In this document: positions 8,421 to 16,565 of the stretch, one piece after another
How positions within the stretch are numbered: position 1 is the first letter of the stretch
Layout: the number at the start of each line of letters is the position of its first letter
Source of the DNA: Dyadobacter luticola
GTDB taxonomy: Bacteria; Bacteroidota; Bacteroidia; Cytophagales; Spirosomataceae
DNA: 64,000 nucleotides
NCBI RefSeq assembly: GCF_005860805.1
Contig: NZ_VCEJ01000002.1
Coordinates: 976,375 to 1,040,374 of the forward strand
Direction of reading: 5' to 3'
Notes under the pieces: model-generated
What the model saw: the letters and a program-made list of their open reading frames with translations, nothing else
Told to the model about the DNA's origin: nothing
The model's database searches: none
Made by a program: the position numbers and the translations under genes

Positions 8421-9773
8421 TTAAACACGGGTACCCTTTTTCGCCGCCTTTGCCGCGCGTGCTTTTCGGAAGCGATCGAAGAAAAAGCTGTTGATCCGGA
8501 TAAAGATCAGCAAACCGATCAGAATGAAAACCGCATTCAGCTTGTAAGAAAAGCCATTAAATTCCTCATTTCCCTTTAAATCAAGCTTATATCGCAGCCA
8601 GGTACGCTCTACCGTCGTAGTCGGTTTGTCAAAAGGCAGGGCTTCGTCGTAAATCGGTTCGACGATAAATTTCCCAGTGGTATCAATGTAGCCGTATTTG
8701 TCATCGATGCGCACCATCGAACGGCCATTGTTGTAGTAGGAGGCGAAGTCGTATTTAAGTGGCGTCCTGATCTTCCCGGATTTGTCAATGTGGCCAAATT
8801 TTCCGTTTATCGCGACTGCTGAGCGATCTTCTTTGGTAAATCCCGTCGCTTCGTCGTACAGGAATGCGATGCGGGTTTTGCCGCTTTTGTCAATGCAGCC
8901 CCATCTATTATTCTTTTTTACCCAGAACAAACCGTTGGTTGGCTTGCGGGTATCGGTGTATTCAAACGGCGTGACCATGTCGCCGGTGAAAACATTCAGG
9001 TAGCCGAATTTATCACCATATTTCACCCGCTCCATGCCCTGCCCGGAAAACTCGTAGGTCGGGTCAATGTCGTCCAGCGCCACGGGCACTTTCAGGATCA
9101 TGTTTTTATCAATGATGCCGAACTTGCCCTGGTAGCTGAAATGATAAATGTATTTGGAGCTCTTGATTTCCTTCTCGATAAACGGGCTGAAATTGAAATT
9201 AAGAATGTAGAAATCCCGGCCCTTTCCCCAGAGCACGTCCTCCCGCGTATCCTTGCCGCAAAGGTGCCTTACTTCGGCTTTGGAAATCAGAAAGTCATTT
9301 TTGAAATACTGGATCGGCATTTTGTAGATCGTATTGCCTTTGGTATCAATGTAAGACAATCCAAATTGTTTTCCCGCGCGGTAAATGACCCAGGTTTTTC
9401 CATTACGAAAACGGTCGGTAGAAACATAAACCGGCGGCACAATTACTTTCCCGGACATATCAATAAATCCGTGCTGACCTGCATTCGGATCACCTTCCAT
9501 GGCTACAAACTCAGCCAGCCCGTCAGCAAAATCCCCGATGTCCTTGAATGCCGGCGTCAACTTTTTACCTTGCTGATCGACCAGCCAGGTTTCGTATTTT
9601 TCGCATTTCACAGTGATTTTTTTGACCACAAAAACATTCCCATACTGCCGGTGCTCCTGGTAATCTTTTAGCCAGGGCTTATTGTCGGCAGGGCCGGGTT
9701 GTGCCGCTGCGGGCTGCACATGAAGTAAGATGATCAGAAAAATGAAATACCGAAATGCCGATTGAAACATCAA
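8421..9773 (-). CDS. WG-repeat protein with C-terminal membrane anchor
   Basis: 450 residues with signal peptide (MMFQSAFRYFIFLIILLHVQPAAAQ). The body is a run of about seven WG/KWG-type repeats, visible as GLAEFVAMEG...GFIDMSGKVIVPPVY, GKFGIIDKN, DKFGYLN, NRWGCIDKSGKTRIAF, GKFGHIDKSGKI and DKYGYIDTTGKFIVEPIYDEA. A hydrophobic segment (AVFILIGLLIFIRI) near residue 418 precedes a basic tail, so it is probably anchored in the inner membrane with the repeats outside. Its ligand is unknown. It converges with the sigma gene with only 2 bp between stops. Confidence 0.82.
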   Translation of the reverse strand: MMFQSAFRYFIFLIILLHVQPAAAQPGPADNKPWLKDYQEHRQYGNVFVVKKITVKCEKYETWLVDQQGKKLTPAFKDIGDFADGLAEFVAMEGDPNAGQHGFIDMSGKVIVPPVYVSTDRFRNGKTWVIYRAGKQFGLSYIDTKGNTIYKMPIQYFKNDFLISKAEVRHLCGKDTREDVLWGKGRDFYILNFNFSPFIEKEIKSSKYIYHFSYQGKFGIIDKNMILKVPVALDDIDPTYEFSGQGMERVKYGDKFGYLNVFTGDMVTPFEYTDTRKPTNGLFWVKKNNRWGCIDKSGKTRIAFLYDEATGFTKEDRSAVAINGKFGHIDKSGKIRTPLKYDFASYYNNGRSMVRIDDKYGYIDTTGKFIVEPIYDEALPFDKPTTTVERTWLRYKLDLKGNEEFNGFSYKLNAVFILIGLLIFIRINSFFFDRFRKARAAKAAKKGTRV

Positions 9774-9823
9774 AAAAGGGAAATTGATGGTAACTAAGTG
9801 GCTAATATAAAAAACTCAGCCAT

Positions 9824-11422
9824 TCAAATACCACTGCCGGTTACATTAATGTTGCCCGATTTTCTCGCCAGTTTAAAGGCTTCCTGCGTCACTTCGGCCG
9901 GGTAACCGTTCAATTCCAGTATCCTGATCGCATTCGTATTAGTCAGCACGCCGGGTTTGATCTGGTAGTCGAAATGAATGTCATCATTTTCGACTACCTC
10001 GGTAAAATGGTAGGCGCTGAATGTATCCCGCAACAAATCGGCCAGTTCAAGATCATGTGAGGTTACAAAAACAATGTTATCCGCCCCGCTTAGATATTCC
10101 AGTACCGCCTTCCCGGCTGCAATGCGCTCCACGGTATTGGTGCCTTTAAAAATCTCATCGAGCAAAAACAAATTGGCATCACCCGACCGGCTCTCGTTCA
10201 GTAATGCTTTGACGGCCAGCACTTCCTCAAAATAGTAACTCTTCTCGCTCAGCAAATCATCCGAGATACGAATGGCAGAATGCACCCTCAGGAGCGGAAT
10301 TTCAAACTGTTTTGCGAAGCAAGTACCGATCGTCTGCGCCAGGATAGCATTGATCCCGATCGTACGGATGAATGTCGTTTTGCCCGACATGTTGGAACCG
10401 GTAAGCAGCGCAGATTTTTGTGCAAGCGTAATCGAGTTAGGCACCCACTGGTCGATTAGCGGGTGATATATGTCGCTGGCAGTCAATGTATTTTTATTTC
10501 CTTCCAAATTTGGAATACAAAAATGCGGCAGATCTTTCCGAAGAAAATCAATCGATAACGCGACGTCGATCTCTCCGACAAAATTAAAAATCTGGTCGAT
10601 CTCCTTCCGCTTCTTGTCCAGTTGGTCCAGCACGTGAAAAAGCACCAGCGGTTCGATCAGAAAGAGCGCTTTGACCAGTTCCAGCAGATAATCCACTAAC
10701 TGCCCGATTTCGCTTTGCAATTTGGCTTCCATTTTAAAAAGCGACATAGCCGCCCCAAGACTATCAATCGCCGAGATGGAATCCTGAATCTCCGGCTCCG
10801 TTTTGCCAAGATCATTCGATTCGGCGAGGTTTTTCGCAACCTGCGTCAATAATGATAGCTGCGAAACCGAGCTGCGATACATGTAAAGGTTGTTTTTATT
10901 CCAGTAATGAAAACCAAAATTGATGGCCAGCAAGATAATCAGCGCAATGAATGCCTGCGGAACAAAGAATAACATTAAAACAGCAAGCACACTGGCTACG
11001 GAAAGTGCCGGGACAATCCCGAACCAAGCTGGTTTTCGCATGTGCTCTTTCAGAAACAACGCGGGGAGGTTGTAGGCATCATCACTTTGCAGCCTGGATA
11101 ATTGTAGCAAAATGCTGCTCTTGGTTTCGGGATTCTTGTTCAGACTTTCAATACATTTTTCGAAACGCTGTGCGTGCTGCCCGTCCCGCGGAATGGTCCT
11201 GATCGTGTGATATAGTAGTTGCTGGCCGATTTTCGAAGTTGTGCGGTCAATGAACATGAATATTTCGTCCATGTCCAGGTCGCTGAATGTGCGGTCGGAA
11301 ATGATTTGGTGAAAACCTGCTTTATCCGATAGTTTGAAGAATTTTTCGATGCGGAAGAAATCAAAGGTTTCTTTTTTGATTTTACCAAAATCCTCCGTTC
11401 CCTTCTTTATGCTTTTGAACAT
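9824..11422 (-). CDS. membrane-associated MutS-like ATPase
   Basis: 532 residues. The C-terminal third is a MutS ATPase: Walker A in TGSNMSGKTTFIRTIG, the MutS-specific loop about 40 residues later (MRVHSAIRISDDLLSEKSYYFEEV region), Walker B in LFLLDEIFKGTN and VTSHDLELADLL. Ahead of it is a helical core/lever region, and around residues 132-172 are two hydrophobic helices (IVPALSVASVLAVLMLFF, ALIILLAINFGF). The mismatch-recognition domain is absent, so it is not a repair MutS. This class of membrane MutS-like proteins is common in Bacteroidota and its role is unknown. Confidence 0.82.
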   Translation of the reverse strand: MFKSIKKGTEDFGKIKKETFDFFRIEKFFKLSDKAGFHQIISDRTFSDLDMDEIFMFIDRTTSKIGQQLLYHTIRTIPRDGQHAQRFEKCIESLNKNPETKSSILLQLSRLQSDDAYNLPALFLKEHMRKPAWFGIVPALSVASVLAVLMLFFVPQAFIALIILLAINFGFHYWNKNNLYMYRSSVSQLSLLTQVAKNLAESNDLGKTEPEIQDSISAIDSLGAAMSLFKMEAKLQSEIGQLVDYLLELVKALFLIEPLVLFHVLDQLDKKRKEIDQIFNFVGEIDVALSIDFLRKDLPHFCIPNLEGNKNTLTASDIYHPLIDQWVPNSITLAQKSALLTGSNMSGKTTFIRTIGINAILAQTIGTCFAKQFEIPLLRVHSAIRISDDLLSEKSYYFEEVLAVKALLNESRSGDANLFLLDEIFKGTNTVERIAAGKAVLEYLSGADNIVFVTSHDLELADLLRDTFSAYHFTEVVENDDIHFDYQIKPGVLTNTNAIRILELNGYPAEVTQEAFKLARKSGNINVTGSGI

Positions 11423-11598
11423 CGAGCTTTATATTTTAATTAATCGGATAAAACCCAAATTCACCGTCCGTCAACGTACGTAAACTGTTCGAAATCGGAC
11501 AGAAAAATATGTGTAAAAGGCTGTAGCGAATTGGGGAACGGGAAGTTACCACACGGCATGAAAGTTGCTGTCATGGTCTATCTCCTTATCTCTTTCTT

Positions 11599-13983
11599 AT
11601 GATCAAAAACTACGTGGTCCTGGCCTTCCGCAACCTGGTCAAGGACAAATTTTACAGCCTGATCAACATTCTCGGGCTGACAATCGGCGTGACCTGTGGC
11701 ATGCTGCTGTTCCTTTACGTGGCCGACGAGTTGAGCTACGATAAGTACCACGAAAAAGCTGACCGCATTTACCGGATTGTTTCTTACATCCGCGAGCCGG
11801 ACAAGATCAACAAATGGACCAGCACGCAGCCGCCGCTGGTGAAGACTTTGAAACAGGATTATCCCTTCGTCGAGAGCTACGTGCGTTTTTTCGGAAATGG
11901 ACGTACCATGTTCCGGCTCGGCGAGCAGAAGTTTTACGAAGAAGACGTGTACTCCACCGACTCGACGGTATTCGATATTTTTACCTATCAATTCCTGGAA
12001 GGCGACCCGAAACTGGCACTCTCGCAACCAGGCAGCATTGTCCTGACTGAAAAAGTAGCGAAACGCTTTTTTGGAAAAAATGAGGCAGTAGGAAAGATCC
12101 TGCGCACCGACGATACCACTTCGTATAAGGTCACGGGTGTAATCAGAGACGTGCCGAAAAATTCGCATTTTACATTCAATGCATTGATGTCGCTCAACAG
12201 CAACCAGCGCAACGCCGACGGCTGGGGTGGATTTTATATCAACAGCTACCTGCTGCTTTCCAAAAATGCCGATATCAAGAAGCTGGAAGCAGGTTTTCCC
12301 GGGTTGTATGACAAATATATGTCGTCGATTTTCAAGCGGATGGGTATCCACATTACTTACCAAATGCAGCCGCTGACGAGCATTCACCTCTATTCCAAAT
12401 TCGACGGGGAGAATAACGGTGACATCGGGTACGTCTACACATTTAGTGCGATAGCGTTTTTTATGCTGCTGATCGCCAGTATCAATTATATGAACCTCGC
12501 CACGGCGCAATCGGCCCGCCGCGCCAAAGAAGTCGGTTTGCGCAAAACGATGGGCTCGCTGAAAGGTGCGCTGATCGCGCAATTCCTGACCGAATCGGTA
12601 CTGATCACCTTGATTTCGCTTTTCGCCAGCCTTATTATGGTCGCGGCGCTGCTTTCGTTTTTCAATCAGGTTTCGGGTAAAGAAATCGGTTATCTGGAAT
12701 TATTAAGCCCGAAATTCATGCTGATCGGCGTGGCGATTGTGGTATTTACCGGGCTGGTAAGTGGCAGTTATCCTGCGTTTTACCTGTCTGCATTTGAGCC
12801 TGCGCAGGTTTTAAAAGGATCCTTCAAGGCACGTGGCGGAGGCTTTTTCAGGAAAGCTTTGGTAGTAACGCAGTTTTCTATTTCCATGGTCATGCTGATC
12901 TGCACCTGGATCGTGTACCAGCAGCTGCGGTACATGCAAACGAAAGATATGGGTTACGACCGCGACCAGGTGCTCACAATCGACTACCAGGACCAGCAGC
13001 CGCATGACAAGTACAATGCATTTAGAAAAGCTTTGCTGGATAACCCTAACATTCAAAGTGTTGCGACGGCGTCGTCGCCGGTGAGCAACATTGGCGGGCG
13101 GGTGATTTTCAATGTTGAATCTTCTACCGGCATGAAAGAAATGGCTTTCAAACCTACGGTGATCGACCACGACTACATAAATACGATGGGCATGAAAATC
13201 GTGAAAGGCCGGAATTTTTCGGAAGATTCGCCTGCCGATACGGCCAATAGCGTATTGGTAAACGAGGCGGCCGTAAAACGGATGAACTGGAAAGATCCGA
13301 TCGGCAAAAAAGTAATGCTGGGCACGGTGCCCGCCGATGGCAAAAATCCGCCTCCGACGGCGCAGGTTGTGGGGGTTGTGCGTGATTTCCATCAGCAATC
13401 GCTTTACAATCCGATCGAGCCGCTGATTATGATTTACCGCCGGAGCAGCGGGGTGATGCACATCAAGGTCAAAACCAAAAATACCAAAGAGACACTCGCT
13501 TACATCGGCCAGAAATGGCAGGAAATATACCCGAGCCGGCTCTTCGAATACCGCTTCCTCGACCAGGATTTCGAATCGGCTTATCAGGCCGATGAGCTCC
13601 GCGGCAAGATCTTCACCGCATTTTCGGCATTGACGATCCTGATTGCCTGCCTAGGATTGTTCGGCCTCGCCACATTCACGACCGAGCAGCGGGTGAAGGA
13701 AATCGGGGTAAGAAAAGTGCTGGGCGGCTCAGTGACGAGCGTGGTCCTGCTTTTATCCAAGGATTTCACGAAGCTGGTACTATTCTCTTTCCCGATCGCG
13801 ATCCCGATCGCCTATTTCTCCATGCATAAATGGCTGCAAGGGTTTACCTACAAAACCGAAATGAATGTCTGGATATTCCTCGGCGCCTGCGCTGTGACGC
13901 TCGTCATTTGCTGGCTGACGGTAATTTATCAGTCTTTAAAAGCGGCGCTGGCCAACCCCGTAAAATCTCTCAGGTCGGAATAA
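11599..13983 (+). CDS. FtsX/MacB-type ABC transporter permease
   Basis: 794 residues. Starts with MIKNYVVLAFRNLVKDKFYSLINILGLTIG, the usual opening of Bacteroidota FtsX permeases with TM1, followed by a MacB-type periplasmic domain, three TM helices (about 285-430) with RRAKEVGLRKTMGS, a second periplasmic domain and a final TM trio with VKEIGVRKVLGGSVTSVV. The duplicated EVGLRK/EIGVRK loops mark a double-unit permease. No ATPase gene is adjacent. It is paralogous to the permease at 31208-33583. Confidence 0.88.
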   Translation: MIKNYVVLAFRNLVKDKFYSLINILGLTIGVTCGMLLFLYVADELSYDKYHEKADRIYRIVSYIREPDKINKWTSTQPPLVKTLKQDYPFVESYVRFFGNGRTMFRLGEQKFYEEDVYSTDSTVFDIFTYQFLEGDPKLALSQPGSIVLTEKVAKRFFGKNEAVGKILRTDDTTSYKVTGVIRDVPKNSHFTFNALMSLNSNQRNADGWGGFYINSYLLLSKNADIKKLEAGFPGLYDKYMSSIFKRMGIHITYQMQPLTSIHLYSKFDGENNGDIGYVYTFSAIAFFMLLIASINYMNLATAQSARRAKEVGLRKTMGSLKGALIAQFLTESVLITLISLFASLIMVAALLSFFNQVSGKEIGYLELLSPKFMLIGVAIVVFTGLVSGSYPAFYLSAFEPAQVLKGSFKARGGGFFRKALVVTQFSISMVMLICTWIVYQQLRYMQTKDMGYDRDQVLTIDYQDQQPHDKYNAFRKALLDNPNIQSVATASSPVSNIGGRVIFNVESSTGMKEMAFKPTVIDHDYINTMGMKIVKGRNFSEDSPADTANSVLVNEAAVKRMNWKDPIGKKVMLGTVPADGKNPPPTAQVVGVVRDFHQQSLYNPIEPLIMIYRRSSGVMHIKVKTKNTKETLAYIGQKWQEIYPSRLFEYRFLDQDFESAYQADELRGKIFTAFSALTILIACLGLFGLATFTTEQRVKEIGVRKVLGGSVTSVVLLLSKDFTKLVLFSFPIAIPIAYFSMHKWLQGFTYKTEMNVWIFLGACAVTLVICWLTVIYQSLKAALANPVKSLRSE

Positions 13984-14006
13984 AAAGCAAAATGATATAT
14001 AACCGG

Positions 14007-14041
14007 CACCGGTGCTAATTTCTTAGCGCCGGTGTTTTTTT
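14007..14041 (+). terminator. rho-independent terminator
   Basis: CACCGGTGCTAA (14007-14018) pairs with TTAGCGCCGGTG (14023-14034), with one G-T pair, and is followed by seven T. It ends the FtsX permease transcript. Confidence 0.88.
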
Positions 14042-14622
14042 GTGAAATATAGCTGAGTATTACGCGGCAAGAATACCTGCGGTTCGGGTGCAATTCAAAG
14101 TATTTCGTATAGGTATAAGCGTGTAGTATTGCTATCGTAGAATTTAATTTATTTTTCGACGAAACTAAATAGCGAAATAAAATATCGATATTATGACTTA
14201 CGCCATCATTTATAACGAAAATCACCTTTTATTGGATAATTTGTTCTGAAATACGTTGCTAATTATTTTTTTAAGATGGTTTACTCTTTATATTTGTTTG
14301 AAACCAAATCCTCTACGTTGTTCTATATTTATTGTGTGAAAATTTCTTCTACTCAGATAAATACGGGTATCCGCAATTAAAAGATTTTGTTTTCCAATAC
14401 CCCACATTGTTTCCGATTTTGTAAGTACCGGGAACAACATTTAACGCTATCATAAGAATTGTTTGTTAAAAGAATCTGTCGCCGGGAAACCGCTTGACCA
14501 GAGATCTTTTTTGTCAAAATTTTATGTAACCCAAAGTGACCCATGCTTTTCATTTAAAGGCTGGAAGTCATTTAAGATAGTCGTCTTTAACCCTTTTCAC
14601 TTTAATGATTTAATTCTGGTTT
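14042..14622. other. long AT-rich non-coding leader of the exopolysaccharide locus
   Basis: About 580 bp with no convincing gene. It is clearly more AT-rich than flanking coding DNA. A perfect -7 box TATATTTG is at 14289-14296 on the plus strand, but no TTG lies at the proper distance upstream, so a promoter is only possible. If it is used, the first gene has a leader of roughly 320 nt, long enough for a regulatory RNA structure, which I could not define. Confidence 0.45.
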
Positions 14623-15636
14623 ATGGTCAAAGTTGCTTTAATCGGTGCTGGCAAAATGGGTATTTCTCATTTGGCAATTCTTGGTGCTCATCCCAATGTG
14701 GAGGTGGTGGGCGTGAGTGATACATCTAAAATGGTACTGGATGTATTTGGAAAATATTCTTCGTTTCCCTGTTTTACCAACTATGAGGAAATGATTAAAG
14801 TAACGAAGCCGGATGCCGTTTTTGTTGCAGTACCAACCAAATACCACGCCACCATGGTGCGCAAGGTTTTGGAAAGCGGAAAGCATGTTTTTGCTGAAAA
14901 ACCTTTCTGTCTCACTTCCGAAGAGGGCAAAGAGCTAGCCGGACTGGCAAAAGAAAAAAAGCTTGTAAACCAGGTTGGCTACCATAACAAATTCATTGGC
15001 ACATTCAAGGAAGTAAAGCGTATCCTGGATATGAATGCACTGGGAAAAGTGGTGCATTTCACGGGAGAATCTTATGGTCCGGTTGTTATTCGGGAGAAGG
15101 CTGAAACCTGGCGTTCTAATCCGGAAGAAGGCGGCGGATGCCTGATGGATTATGCCTCACATGTAATCGACTTGATTAATTATTTGCTGGGCACGATTAC
15201 CAGTGTGAAAGGTGCCATGCTGGAATCTATTTATTCCAAAAATGTGGAAGATGCGGTCTTTTGTATGCTGGAATTATCGACCGAAGTGACGGGCATTTTG
15301 TCTGTCAATTGGAGTGATGAAACCTACCGGAAAATGTCTACCTCTATCACCATTCTGGGTAAAAAAGGCAAGATCATCTGCGACGCAAACGAATTGAAAG
15401 TATACTTCAAATCACACGATTGCCCGGAAGGCTACACCAAAGGATGGAACATCCGGAATGTGACGGATCTGACTGATTCTGTGGACTTTTATTTGCGCGG
15501 AGAAGAATATTCCGCACAGATCGACCACTTTATCAATGCGGTTCAAAACCAGACGCCGAGTCCGATCAACGACTTTTACAGTGCATGGCAAACCGACCAT
15601 GCGATCTCGCTCATTAAAAAGAATAGTATTCTATAA
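14623..15636 (+). CDS. Gfo/Idh/MocA oxidoreductase of the exopolysaccharide locus
   Basis: 337 residues, without leader, so cytoplasmic. Rossmann motif MVKVALIGAGKMGISHLAIL at the N-terminus, AEKPFC (about residue 92) as the EKP motif, and GGGCLMDYASHVIDLI in the C-terminal substrate domain. As the first gene of a nine-gene plus-strand run, it probably oxidises or reduces a nucleotide sugar, like WlbA-type enzymes; this is inferred from position, not proven by motif. The next gene starts 24 bp downstream. Confidence 0.85.
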   Translation: MVKVALIGAGKMGISHLAILGAHPNVEVVGVSDTSKMVLDVFGKYSSFPCFTNYEEMIKVTKPDAVFVAVPTKYHATMVRKVLESGKHVFAEKPFCLTSEEGKELAGLAKEKKLVNQVGYHNKFIGTFKEVKRILDMNALGKVVHFTGESYGPVVIREKAETWRSNPEEGGGCLMDYASHVIDLINYLLGTITSVKGAMLESIYSKNVEDAVFCMLELSTEVTGILSVNWSDETYRKMSTSITILGKKGKIICDANELKVYFKSHDCPEGYTKGWNIRNVTDLTDSVDFYLRGEEYSAQIDHFINAVQNQTPSPINDFYSAWQTDHAISLIKKNSIL

Positions 15637-15660
15637 ACCAACCCTTAAGATAGTATCATT

Positions 15661-16536
15661 ATGATGGACAGGATCATTTTTGGTGATAATCAGTTTTTCG
15701 CTGTTAATCACATCTCTGACGAAAAATCCCGCGCGCAGTCGATCAGATTTAAAGACGATAGTGCGATTATTCAAACGCTGGACCTGGCGATCGACAATGG
15801 TGTCGATACGTTTATGTGCACTACCCACGACCGGATTGAAAACATTTGTGATCACATCCGCAGAAATCCAAAGCGGTACGAAGATTTCAAGATGTATCCC
15901 TGCATGCCTTATGCACATAAATATGCCAATGCGGTGACGGAAATGGGTTACGCCGGTACATTAAAACATTTCGTGCCAGGCAATTTTATGGGTTCTCTTT
16001 TTAAAGGCGGGATGGCATTTCTTTCCAAAGATTATCTTTCTATTATGGAATTGCTGGTCGATTCCGAAATGAAGATGTTTAAGGGAATTCAAACACCTGT
16101 CATCTTTTTGCAAAATGTAATTACCGATTTGCTCCTGGGTCTGGGAATGGTGGATATACTTGCGGCATTTCACGTTTACGTCAAAAAGAAATACAATGCG
16201 GAGGCTGGATTCATTACAATGAATTTGCCCAAGCTGCTTACTGCATTAGAAAGCAGAGGCATTGAAAACCCGATCATTTGCGCGTCTATTAATAAGGCCG
16301 GATTTAGAATGTCGGGCGGAATTGGGGCTTATGAAAAAGCTTTGCGGACGAGAAAAGTAAGGGTGATGGCAATGCAGGTTTTAGCCGGTGGTGCAATCCC
16401 TCCGCGTGAAGCAATTGAATATGTTTGTAATCTTCCCAACATTGAGTCAATTCTGTTTGGTGCTTCTTCGGCGGGCAACATTAAACAAACCGTTTCTTTA
16501 ATTAATGAACATTCGATGCAATATGAAATGCATTGA
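15661..16536 (+). CDS. aldo/keto-reductase-like TIM-barrel protein
   Basis: 291 residues. The opening (RIIFGDNQFF, then IQTLDLAIDNGVDTFMCT) and end (RVMAMQVLAGGAIPPREAIEYV, ESILFGASSAGNIKQTVSLI) follow the layout of aldo/keto reductases: the N-terminal barrel start and the C-terminal GASS...NIKQTV cofactor strand. The usual Asp/Tyr/Lys/His tetrad is not obvious in the middle, so it may not be an ordinary reductase. The start is ATG at 15661; a second Met follows at once. Between a sugar oxidoreductase and the Wzc-like kinase, a part in making a modified sugar is likely, but the reaction is unknown. Confidence 0.6.
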   Translation: MMDRIIFGDNQFFAVNHISDEKSRAQSIRFKDDSAIIQTLDLAIDNGVDTFMCTTHDRIENICDHIRRNPKRYEDFKMYPCMPYAHKYANAVTEMGYAGTLKHFVPGNFMGSLFKGGMAFLSKDYLSIMELLVDSEMKMFKGIQTPVIFLQNVITDLLLGLGMVDILAAFHVYVKKKYNAEAGFITMNLPKLLTALESRGIENPIICASINKAGFRMSGGIGAYEKALRTRKVRVMAMQVLAGGAIPPREAIEYVCNLPNIESILFGASSAGNIKQTVSLINEHSMQYEMH

Positions 16537-16565
16537 TATGAATAGTTTTTAGCCGATTTCTTATT

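Noticed and set aside
14289..14296. TATATTTG as promoter of the exopolysaccharide locus
   Set aside because: No -33 element at a suitable distance; in such AT-rich DNA an 8-base match is weak. Only noted within the intergenic entry.
14463..14720. 85-codon plus-strand frame ahead of and overlapping the first exopolysaccharide gene
   Set aside because: No recognisable motif, irregular composition, and it overlaps the true gene start by about 100 bp.
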